DNA of 37,897 bases. Origin: Acidimicrobiia bacterium (GTDB lineage: Bacteria; Actinomycetota; Acidimicrobiia; Acidimicrobiales; AC-14). This document shows, in pieces, positions 7,963 through 16,300 of this stretch. The stretch lies in the NCBI GenBank assembly GCA_023265025.1, contig JAHFUP010000051.1:1-37897 (forward strand), in the 5' to 3' direction. Numbering within the stretch: position 1 is the first letter of the stretch; every line of letters begins with the position of its first letter. The translations under genes were made by a program, and so were the position numbers. The notes beneath the pieces were generated by a model. That model made no database searches, was not told the origin of the DNA, and worked only from the letters and a program-made list of their open reading frames with translations.

Positions 7963-9542
7963 GTCGTCCCGGGTTTGTTTTAGAGGTTGACCGGTCGACG
8001 CCGCCCATCCTCTTCCACCACGGCGAGGGGTTCCGCCTGGAGCGGCTGCCCGCCGGCAGCAGGGTGGTGTACCCGGCCGAGCCGGTGGCGCCCCTGAAGG
8101 ACCCGGACGCCGCCATCCGCCACGCCCTGCTCAACCCCGTGGGCGACAGCCAACCGCTCCCCTCGCTTCTGCACTCGGGCATGAAGCTGACCATCGCCAT
8201 GGACAACCAGGCGGTGCCGCTGCCCCCGATGCAGCAGCCGGACAACCGCCAGCGGGTCATCGAAATCGTCCTCGACATGGCCGCCGCCGCCGGCGTGGAC
8301 GACGTCGAGCTGATCGTCGCCCACGGCCTGCACCGCCGCCAGACCGAGGCCGAGCTCCGCCACATGCTGGGCGACCGCATCTACGACGCCTTCGCGCCTC
8401 ACGGCATGCTCACCCAGCACGACGCCGAGGACCACGACAACCTGATCCTGGTCGGCCGCACCGAGCAGGGTGAGCACGTCGAGCTCAACAAGCGGGCCGT
8501 CACCAGCGACCTGCTCATCTACGTCAACGTGAACCTGGTGGCCATGGACGGCGGCCACAAGTCGACCATGACCGGCATCTCGTCGTACCGGAGCCTGAAG
8601 CACCACCACAACGTCACCGGCATGCAGCACAGCCGGTCGTTCATGGACCCGCCCAACTCCGAGCTGCACAACTCGACGTGGCGGATGGGCCGGCTCCTCG
8701 CCGACGCGGTGAAGATCTTCCAGATCGAGACCACGGTCAACACCGACACCTTCCCGAGCCAGTTCGCCTTCCTGCAGAAGCGGGAGTGGGAGTGGTCGGC
8801 CCGGGACCGGGCGTCGTACTTCGGCGTCTCGAAGAGCCTCGAGCGGGTGCCGCCCCGGATCGCCCGCAGCATCTTCCACGGCATCAAGTCGCCCCAGAAG
8901 ATGACGAGCGTGCAGGCCGGCGAGGTCGAGGCCGTCCACAAGATCACGCTGGAGAACGTCCACCGCCAGCATCTCGTGCCGGTCCAGGGCCAGGCCGACG
9001 TGCTGACCATGGGACTGCCCTATGTCGGGCCGTACAACGTCAACTCGGTCCTCAACCCGCTGCTGGTCATGTGCCTCGGCCTCGGCTACTTCTTCAACCT
9101 CTACCGGGGCAAGCCGCTCGTGCGGCAGGGCGGGGTGGTCATCCTCAGCCACCCCACGCGGTGGGAGTTCCACCCCGTCCACCACCCCAGCTACATCGAC
9201 TTCTTCGAGCAAGTGTTGACGGAGACGACCGACCCGCTGGAGATCGAGAAGAAGTTCGAGGACGACTTCGCCACCGACCCCTGGTACATCCACCTGTACC
9301 GCAACAGCTACGCCTACCACGGGGTCCACGCCTTTTACATGTGGTACTGGGGCGCCCACGCCCTCCAGCACGTCGGCCAGGTCATCATCGTGGGCGGAGA
9401 GCCCCGGGCCGTCCGCCGTATGGGGTTCAAGCCGGCGTCGACCCTGCGGGACGCCCTGGAGATGGCCGAGGACGTGGTGGGGCGCAACCCGTCGATCACC
9501 CACATCCACAACCCGCCGATCTTCCTGGCCGACGTGACATGA
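7959..9542 (+). CDS. LarA-like protein (lactate racemase/DUF2088 family)
   Basis: A 527-residue member of the LarA family, whose founder racemises lactate with a nickel-pincer nucleotide cofactor. Aligning by eye to L. plantarum LarA: His125 (HGLHR) matches catalytic His108, Lys201 (GGHK) matches cofactor-attached Lys184, and His217, the last of HHH 16 residues on, matches nickel ligand His200. The other catalytic base, His174, should sit ten residues before the lysine, but Val191 is there, flanked by Asn190 and Asn192. At 527 residues it is longer than the usual roughly 425. A different 2-hydroxy-acid or another substrate is therefore likely. No larB, larC or larE is in view. GTG 7959 is chosen because it overlaps the preceding stop; the PlsC gene overlaps its end by 4 bases. 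Confidence 0.75.
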   Translation: MSRPGFVLEVDRSTPPILFHHGEGFRLERLPAGSRVVYPAEPVAPLKDPDAAIRHALLNPVGDSQPLPSLLHSGMKLTIAMDNQAVPLPPMQQPDNRQRVIEIVLDMAAAAGVDDVELIVAHGLHRRQTEAELRHMLGDRIYDAFAPHGMLTQHDAEDHDNLILVGRTEQGEHVELNKRAVTSDLLIYVNVNLVAMDGGHKSTMTGISSYRSLKHHHNVTGMQHSRSFMDPPNSELHNSTWRMGRLLADAVKIFQIETTVNTDTFPSQFAFLQKREWEWSARDRASYFGVSKSLERVPPRIARSIFHGIKSPQKMTSVQAGEVEAVHKITLENVHRQHLVPVQGQADVLTMGLPYVGPYNVNSVLNPLLVMCLGLGYFFNLYRGKPLVRQGGVVILSHPTRWEFHPVHHPSYIDFFEQVLTETTDPLEIEKKFEDDFATDPWYIHLYRNSYAYHGVHAFYMWYWGAHALQHVGQVIIVGGEPRAVRRMGFKPASTLRDALEMAEDVVGRNPSITHIHNPPIFLADVT

Positions 9543-10435
9543 GGTTCATCGGGCCGCGGTTCCCGCTGGGGAAGCCGAACTGGCCGACGTCGGTGCCCCG
9601 ACCGCCCGTCGAGCGCCGGACCGGGGTCGACTACGAGACGGAGTGGTCCCGCACCTACCCCGCCCGCGTGGCACGCGCCGTCATCGTCGACGACGTGCTG
9701 CGGCCGGCGCTCCGGGCCATCGCCTCGCCGACGGTCCACGGCGCCGACCGCCTCGTCGGCCTGGAGGCGCCGGCGATCTTCGTGGCCAACCACCACAGCC
9801 ACCTCGACACCGGCCTGGTGCTGACGTCACTGCCGGAGCGGTTCCGGCACAAGGCCATCGTGGCTGCGGCCGCCGACTACTTCTTCACCACCCGGGCCAA
9901 GGGGGCCTTCTCGGCCCTGGCCATAGGGGCCATCCCGATGGAGCGCACCAAGGTGGGCCGGCGGTCGGCCGACCTGGCCGCCGAGCTCCTCGACGACGGC
10001 TGGAACCTGGTCATGTTCCCCGAGGGTGGGCGCAGCCCCGACGGCTGGGGCCGGGCGTTCCGGGGTGGCGCCGCCTACCTGTCCCTGCGGTGCGGGCGCC
10101 CGATCGTCCCGCTCTACCTGGAGGGCACCGGCCGCCTGTGGCGGCGGGGGAAGCGCTTTCCCAAGGTCGCCGGCAAGGGCGAGGGCGTGCACGTCACCTT
10201 CGGCGCCCCCATGTGGCCCGAGGAGGGCGAGGACGCCCGCCGGCTGGCCGCTCGCGTCGAGCGGACCGTCGGCGCGCTGGCCGACGAGTGGTCGACCGAC
10301 TGGTGGACGGCCCGCAAGCGGGCCTCCGCCGGCGTCACGCCGGCGCTGACCGGCCCGGCGGGCGGGGCGTGGCGGCGGGCGTGGGCCCTCGACGCCGACG
10401 CCACGTCGAGGTCGGGCCGGCGCTCCTGGCCGTAG
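9539..10435 (+). CDS. PlsC-type 1-acylglycerol-3-phosphate acyltransferase family protein
   Basis: A 298-residue acyltransferase of the LPLAT family. The catalytic HX4D is His85-Asp90 (NHHSHLD), and the acyl-acceptor motif is FPEGGRS at 160-166 with IVPLYLEG further on. There is no clear transmembrane helix, so it is probably membrane-associated through its surface. It would move an acyl group from a thioester to a glycerol-phosphate or other hydroxyl acceptor. ATG overlaps the LarA-like stop (ATGA). As the last gene of the acyl-reductase operon it points to synthesis of a lipid with an unusual head or chain, possibly a wax-like or hydroxylated product; which one is not decidable here. The C-terminal 40 residues are Arg/Ala-rich and not conserved in the family. 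Confidence 0.88.
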   Translation: MRFIGPRFPLGKPNWPTSVPRPPVERRTGVDYETEWSRTYPARVARAVIVDDVLRPALRAIASPTVHGADRLVGLEAPAIFVANHHSHLDTGLVLTSLPERFRHKAIVAAAADYFFTTRAKGAFSALAIGAIPMERTKVGRRSADLAAELLDDGWNLVMFPEGGRSPDGWGRAFRGGAAYLSLRCGRPIVPLYLEGTGRLWRRGKRFPKVAGKGEGVHVTFGAPMWPEEGEDARRLAARVERTVGALADEWSTDWWTARKRASAGVTPALTGPAGGAWRRAWALDADATSRSGRRSWP

Positions 10436-10442
10436 TCGCACG

Positions 10443-10491
10443 GTTCTTTGTGAGCTGAGCGACCGCCTCGGTTGTCACGGACACAAAGAAC
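10443..10491. terminator. Inverted repeat between convergent genes
   Basis: GTTCTTTGTG (10443-10452) and CACAAAGAAC (10482-10491) are perfect 10-base arms around a 29-base spacer, between the ends of the plsC-like gene (10435) and the PD40 gene (10506). Position and symmetry suggest a two-way terminator; the long loop and lack of a T-run leave room for a protein-binding site. Confidence 0.5.
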
Positions 10492-10505
10492 GGCTGGACT
10501 TGGCC

Positions 10506-11765
10506 CTAGCCGAGCGGAGGACCCGCTGACGTCACGACGATCACAGCGATCTTGCGCCCATCCAGCGACCAATCAGGCTGGTGGACGCCGAGATCGGCGC
10601 CTGGATCGAAGACGGTGCGCCGGTCCGAACCGTCGGCGGCTGTCGTCTGCAGCGTCTGGTGGGCCCAGCCGTCCGCCCGGATGACCCGTTGATCGGAAAA
10701 TGCCAGCCGGCGCCCGTCCGGCGACCAGGCCGGCGACGTCGCCTGGGGCACCAACACCCGCTCGCCGGTCCCGTCGACCCCGACGATCTTGATGTCGCCC
10801 TGGTCGATGAACGTCAGCAACCGGCCGTCGGGCGACCACTGCAGCGGCGATCCCACAGACTCGGAACCACAGCACATCCCGGTGAGGTCACGGGACCCTG
10901 ATCCGTCGATGCTGGCGACGGCCATCCGGTTGCTCATGTACGCCACGAGGCGACCATCGGGCGAGGGTGCCGGCGGGACGAAGGACGAGGCCCCGGTCGC
11001 CAGCACCCGGCGAATCCCCGCGTCGTGGATCGTCATCGTCGACGCGACCGCCGGGCGTTCAGTAATGACGACGAGGCGGCTGTCCGGCGTCCACGCCGGG
11101 ACACTTCCTTCCGCGTCGACCAGCGTGGCCGTCCCCGAACCGTCGGCGGCGACGATGTACAGGCCGCCCCCGGACCGGGTGAACGCGATACGGGCTCCGT
11201 CGGGCGACCACGTCGGGCCCAGGGCACCCCGGCCGGCGGAGAGCGTCGTGCGCGCCGACCCGTCGGCCTCGACCACCACGAGGTCGGCTCCGTTTGCATA
11301 CGCCAACCGGCGACCGTCGGGGGACCACGTGAACTGTCCAGGGCCTTCCATGACCCGACGAGGGCTGCTGCCGTCGGCGCTGAGTACGTAGAGCCCGGCA
11401 CCGCGCACGCCCACCGGCGCCGGCGCCGGGGCGGTCGTCGACGTGGATGCCGGCGGACGGGTCGTTGCGGTCGTCGGCGGCTGGCTCGTCGGCGGCTGGC
11501 TCGTCGGCGGCTGGGTCGTCGTGGGCCGAACGCTGGTCGGCGGGGCAGCCGCAGTCGTCGTAGGTTCGAGCTGCGATTCGACTGCGCTCACGCCGAGGGC
11601 GGACGACCGGGCGGACTGCCCCTCGGCCGACACCCGATCCGAGGGCCTGGGCCCTTCGTCGCTGCGGGCCAGCAGCACTATCCCGTTCAGGACGAGGAGG
11701 GCGGCAACGGCACCGCCGACAAGCGCTCGCGAGCCAGCTATCGCCATTTCAGGGCTTGTCGGCAC
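10506..11765 (-). CDS. Membrane-anchored PD40/TolB-like beta-propeller protein
   Basis: A 419-residue extracytoplasmic protein. One hydrophobic segment at about 11-33 acts as signal anchor; residues about 60-118 form a Thr/Pro-rich linker with repeated TTTQPPTSQPPT-like units; the rest is a beta-propeller built from PD40 repeats (SADGSSP, WSPDGRRLAY, WSPDGARIAF, WSPDGRLLTF, WSPDGRRLAF, WSLDGRKIAV). Such propellers bind ligands or proteins at the cell surface; no catalytic domain accompanies it, so the function is unknown. GTG 11765 is taken as start; ATG 11747 would also give a complete anchor. It lies head to head with the DUF2207 gene with almost no room for separate promoters. Confidence 0.8.
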   Translation of the reverse strand: MPTSPEMAIAGSRALVGGAVAALLVLNGIVLLARSDEGPRPSDRVSAEGQSARSSALGVSAVESQLEPTTTAAAPPTSVRPTTTQPPTSQPPTSQPPTTATTRPPASTSTTAPAPAPVGVRGAGLYVLSADGSSPRRVMEGPGQFTWSPDGRRLAYANGADLVVVEADGSARTTLSAGRGALGPTWSPDGARIAFTRSGGGLYIVAADGSGTATLVDAEGSVPAWTPDSRLVVITERPAVASTMTIHDAGIRRVLATGASSFVPPAPSPDGRLVAYMSNRMAVASIDGSGSRDLTGMCCGSESVGSPLQWSPDGRLLTFIDQGDIKIVGVDGTGERVLVPQATSPAWSPDGRRLAFSDQRVIRADGWAHQTLQTTAADGSDRRTVFDPGADLGVHQPDWSLDGRKIAVIVVTSAGPPLG

Positions 11766-11785
11766 TTCGCCGGCCGTCCTTGAGC

Positions 11786-13243
11786 ATGAGGCACAATGCC
11801 GCGGTGCTGCTGGCCCTGACCCGAGCGGAGTACGCCGCCCGGTTCGGCCTCGCCGCCGGCGTGGCCGTCGCCGCCTGGCTGGTGCTGCTCGGCCTGCTCG
11901 CCGTCGCCACCCGGGCCCGCACGCCCGACCCAGGACCGGCGGTCGTGGAGCTGCCGGGCGAGGAGTCGCCAGCGGTGGTCGCCATGCTGACCGACGGGTG
12001 GGAGGTCGGGCGGGAGGCGGTGCCCGCGACGCTCATCGACCTGGCGGCCCGGAAGGTCCTGGCCATCGAAGGGGTCGGGCTCGACCGGTTCGTCGTGCGC
12101 CTCCGGCCGGCGCCGGCCACTCGGTCCGATCTGGCGCCGTACGAGGACCAGGTGCTCGACCACGTCCGCCGGCTGGCCTCCAGTGACGGCACCGTGCCGG
12201 GTGAGGCGCTCACCACCGGCCCGGAGGACGAGTCGAAGCACTGGTGGTCGAGGTTCGAGAAGGCGGTCGTCAAGGACGCCCGGGACCGGGGGCTGTCCAG
12301 GGGCCGGTGGAGCAGGTGGATGCTCGGCGTCCTCGGGGCCGCCGCGCTCGTGCCGGCCATCCTCGTCGCCCTGGCCCTCGTCACCGCCCCGAAGGAGGAC
12401 GCCAGCGACGACGACAACCCGGTGGGCGCCTTCATCGGGATCACGGCTATCGGCTGGTTCGGGCTCATGGCCATCCCGGGCAAGATGCGGGCGGAGCGGG
12501 AGACGCCGGCCGGCCAGCAGGCGGCGGCCCGCTGGCTCGGGCTCCGCGAGCACCTGGAGGGCAGCGGCGGGTTCACCGACGCCCCGCCGGCCGCGGTGGC
12601 CATCTGGGACCGCTACCTGTCCTACGGCGCCGCCCTCGGCGTGGCCGCCGGCGCGGTCCGGGCCCTGCCCCTGGGCAGCGAGTCCGACAAGGTGGCGTGG
12701 ACGTCGCACGGTGGGACCTGGCGCATGGTGAAGATCGACTACCCGAAGCAGTTCCCGCCCGGATGGGGGAAGCCGCCGGCGCTGGCCACCCTGATCGGCG
12801 CCGCCAGCCTGCTGGCCGGGCTGTTCGTGGCCAACATCTTCTTCCCGCTCATGGCCGACACCGCCGGCGAGCTGTTCAACGAGACCCGGGACCAGGGATT
12901 CGACGTTGTAAACCTGATCGGCGTGGCCATTCTGGCCATCCCGACCACGGTCACCGCGGTGTGGCTCGTCCGGTCCGCCCTCATGCTCCGGGCCGCGGTG
13001 CCCGACGTGTTCGCCAAGAGGGAGGTGGAGGGAATCGTCCTGCGCGTCCGGCGGAAGGAGAAGGCCACCTGGATCGCGGTGGACGAGGGCTCCGGCACAC
13101 GGCTGAAGGCATGGCTCGTGAAGCCGGTGACCCTCGACGCCGCCGGCCTCAGCCAGGGCTCGCCCGTCTCGGCCACGGTCAGCCCCCATCTCGGGCACGT
13201 GTCCCGCCTGGCAAAACCGTCGGACGACCGCCCGGACACCTGA
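11786..13243 (+). CDS. DUF2207-type multi-pass membrane protein
   Basis: A 485-residue membrane protein. An N-terminal helix at about 13-38 is followed by a soluble region containing a winged-helix-like stretch (about 60-170), then helix pairs near 180-202 and 212-230, and two more near 330-355 and 375-398. The segment WDRYLSYGAALGVA is typical of the C-terminal half of DUF2207 (YciQ-like) proteins. The large extracellular N-terminal domain of full-length DUF2207 members is missing, making this a short form. After the last helix comes a soluble tail of about 80 residues with a small beta-rich look. ATG 11786 is preferred; ATG 11756 would overlap the divergent gene. Function unknown. Confidence 0.7.
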   Translation: MRHNAAVLLALTRAEYAARFGLAAGVAVAAWLVLLGLLAVATRARTPDPGPAVVELPGEESPAVVAMLTDGWEVGREAVPATLIDLAARKVLAIEGVGLDRFVVRLRPAPATRSDLAPYEDQVLDHVRRLASSDGTVPGEALTTGPEDESKHWWSRFEKAVVKDARDRGLSRGRWSRWMLGVLGAAALVPAILVALALVTAPKEDASDDDNPVGAFIGITAIGWFGLMAIPGKMRAERETPAGQQAAARWLGLREHLEGSGGFTDAPPAAVAIWDRYLSYGAALGVAAGAVRALPLGSESDKVAWTSHGGTWRMVKIDYPKQFPPGWGKPPALATLIGAASLLAGLFVANIFFPLMADTAGELFNETRDQGFDVVNLIGVAILAIPTTVTAVWLVRSALMLRAAVPDVFAKREVEGIVLRVRRKEKATWIAVDEGSGTRLKAWLVKPVTLDAAGLSQGSPVSATVSPHLGHVSRLAKPSDDRPDT

Positions 13244-13266
13244 GATACTGTCCTGCCGCACTTCAC

Positions 13267-13327
13267 CCGGGGCAGAGGCAACGACGCCTCTTCGCCAATG
13301 AAGGCTTCGACGAGGAAGCGTCCCCGG
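13267..13327 (+). promoter_or_regulatory. Candidate structured RNA leader (three-way junction) before gltB
   Basis: CCGGGG (13267-13272) pairs with CCCCGG (13322-13327) and encloses two hairpins: AGAGGC/GCCTCT (13274-13279 with 13286-13291) and GCTTC/GAAGC (13304-13308 with 13315-13319). A competing helix joins GCC..TTC (13286-13293) to GAAGGC (13300-13305), so two exclusive folds are possible. It lies about 40 bases before the gltB start. It does not match the glutamine-riboswitch (glnA) consensus that I know. High GC makes chance pairing likely, so this is a candidate only. Confidence 0.35.
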
Positions 13328-13365
13328 TCTCCCGCCAGCAGTCCTGACCCGTCGCGAGGTGACGC

Positions 13366-16300
13366 GTGCCCATCAGCCCAACACGAGAGCTCGACGCCTG
13401 CGGGATCGGCTTCGTCGCCCACAGCTCCGGCCGTGCCTCCCGCGACGTGGTCACCGCCGCCCTCGGGGGCCTGGCCTGCGTGAAGCACCGCGGCGCGGTC
13501 GCGGCCGACGCCAGGTCGTCCGACGGCTCCGGCCTGCTCCTCCCGATCCCGCCGGCCATCTTCGGCGCGGGCCGAGGGCTGGCCATGCTCTTCGTCCGGG
13601 GCGACGACCCCCGCGCCGCGGTGGAGGAGGCGGCCAAGGCCGAGGGCATTCGCGTGGTCGAGTGGCGCACCCCGCCCACCGACGACACCGTCCTGGGCCA
13701 ACTGGCCCGTCAGTCGGCCCCCGTCATGCTCCAGGCCGTCCTCGAAGCCGACGCCGACGGGGTTCCAAATGGTCGTCCGGACGAGCGGGCCGCGTTCCGC
13801 CTCCGCCGGCGCATCGCCGCCACCACCACCGGCACCTACGTGGCCTCGTGCTCGTTCCGCACCGTCGTCTACAAGGGCCTGATCACCGCCGACTCACTGG
13901 CCGGCTACTGGCTGGACCTGGCCGACGAGCGCTTCGAGGCGCCGTTCGCCGTCTTCCACCAGCGCTTCTCCACGAACACCCTGCCGACGTGGGAGCGGGC
14001 CCAGCCGTTCCGGACCCTCTGCCACAACGGCGAGATCAACGCCGTCGCCGGCAACATCAACCGCATGCGGGCGCGCGCCGTGCTCGGCACCGAAGCCGCC
14101 GGCCTCGGCCCCGAGGCGCTGTGCCGCCCGGTCGTCGACGCCGAGGACTCCGACTCCGGCCAGCTCGACTCCGTCGTCGAGCTGCTGACGCTCGCCGGGC
14201 GCGACATCCGCCACTCGGTGGCCATGACCATCCCGGAGGCCTGGGAAGGCGAGCGCGACATCGCGTCGGAGGTCAAGGGCTTCTACCGCTACCACGCCTC
14301 CCTGATGGAGCCCTGGGACGGGCCCGCCGGCCTCATCTTCACCGACGGCGCCGGCGTGGGCGCCGCCCTCGACCGCAACGGCCTGCGCCCGCTGCGCTGG
14401 GCCGTGTGCGAGGACGGCCTGGTCGTGTGCTGCTCCGAGGCCGGCGCCGTGGACCTCGCCGGTCGGGGCCAGATCCGGCGGGGGCGGCTCGGGCCCGGGC
14501 AAATGCTCTACGTCTCCCCCACCGCCGGCGTGATCTTCGACGCCCAGAACAAGCAGCAGCTCGCCGCCGGCGGTCCCTACGCCCGCTGGGCCCAGGACGG
14601 CCTCCGCCACCAGGCCGCCGGCAGACCGATCGACCCCGCCGACGACCCCGCCATCCTGGAGCGCCGCCAGTCCATCTTCGGGTACTCCCGCGAGGAGCTG
14701 GCCATGGTGCTGCGGTACATGGCCAACGAGGCCAAGGAGCCCACGTACTCGATGGGCGACGACTCGCCCCTCCCCCACCTCGCCGGTCGCCCCCGCCCGA
14801 TCCACCACTACCTGCGCCAGCGCTTCGCCCAGGTCACCAACCCGCCCATCGACCACCTGCGCGAGCGCCTGGTCATGAGCCTGCGCACGCTGCTCGGTCC
14901 CCGCCACCCCATCCTGACCCCGAGGGCCGAGTCCACCGAGCTGCTGGTCCTGAAGTCCTTCTTCGTCTACCCGTCGACCATCGTGAGCCTGCTGACCGGC
15001 GACTGCTCCACCTTCGGCTGCGGCCACCTCGACGCCACGTTCCCGATCGCCGACGGCCCCGACGGGCTGCGGGCGGCGGTCGTGCGGCTGGCCAACGAGG
15101 CCGAGCGCATGGTCACCGAGGGCGCCGGCATCCTGATCGTCGACGACGGCGGCGTCGGCGAGGAGCGGGCCCCGGTGCCGGCGCTGCTGGCCACCGGCGC
15201 CATCCACCACCGACTGGTCGACAGGGGCCTGCGGTCCAACACCAGCCTGGTCGTCTCCGCCGACGACGCCCGCGACGTCCACTACCTCGCCTGCCTGCTC
15301 GGCTACGGCGCAGACGCCATCTGCCCCGGCCTGGCCCTGGAGACGGTGGCCCGGGAGGCCGACCAGAACGTCGACTCCGAGCTGAACGGGGCTGAAGCCC
15401 AGCACCGGCTGCAGGCCGGCCTGGAGGACGGCGTGCTGAAGGTGATGTCCAAGATGGGCATCTCCACCGTCGACTCGTACCGGGGCGCGCAGATCTTCGA
15501 GGTCATCGGGCTGGGCCCCGAGGTCGTCGACGTCTGCCTCGCCGGCACGCCGTCGGTGGTCGGCGGCGTCGGCTGGGCCGAGCTGGGCGAGGATGCCCTG
15601 AGCCGCCATGCCGAAGGCCGGATGGTCGAGGGCGGCTACTACCGGGCCCTCAAGAACAAGGGCGAGTTCCACACCCACAACGACCCGGTGGTGAAGGCCC
15701 TCAACGAGATGAAGGCCGCCCACCTGCTCCAGGCCGCCATCCGCGACGGGAACAACGAGCAATACGATCGTTTCGCCGCCCTCGTCAACAGCCGCCCGCC
15801 CACCGAGCTGCATGACCTGCTCGAGTTCGTCCCCGCCGGCCCCCCGGTGCCGGTCGGCGAGGTCGAGCCGGTCACCGAGATCGTCAAGCGGTTCTCGACG
15901 GGTGCCATGTCGCATGGGGCCCTCAGCCGCGAGGCCCACGAGACCCTCACCATGGCCATGAACCTCATCGGCGGGAAGTCGAACTGCGGCGAGGGGGGCG
16001 AGAGCCACGCCCGGTTCATCACCCGGGGCCACCCCACGCGCGACTCGAACAGCCGCATCAAGCAGATCGCCTCCGGGCGCTTCGGCGTCACGCCGGAGTA
16101 CTGCGCCTTCGCGGACGAGCTCAACATCAAGATGGCCCAGGGCTCCAAGCCGGGCGAGGGCGGCCAGATCCCGGGCAACAAGGTGTCCGAGGAGATCGCC
16201 GCGCTGCGCCACACCCAGCCCGGCATCGGCCTCATCTCCCCGCCGCCCCACCACGACATCTACTCCATCGAGGACCTGGCCCAGCTCATCTATGACCTGA

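Noticed and set aside
11738-13261. Long minus-strand frames opposite the DUF2207 gene
   Set aside because: They have Arg/Gly/Pro-rich composition typical of antisense frames in GC-rich DNA; the plus strand shows clear membrane helices.
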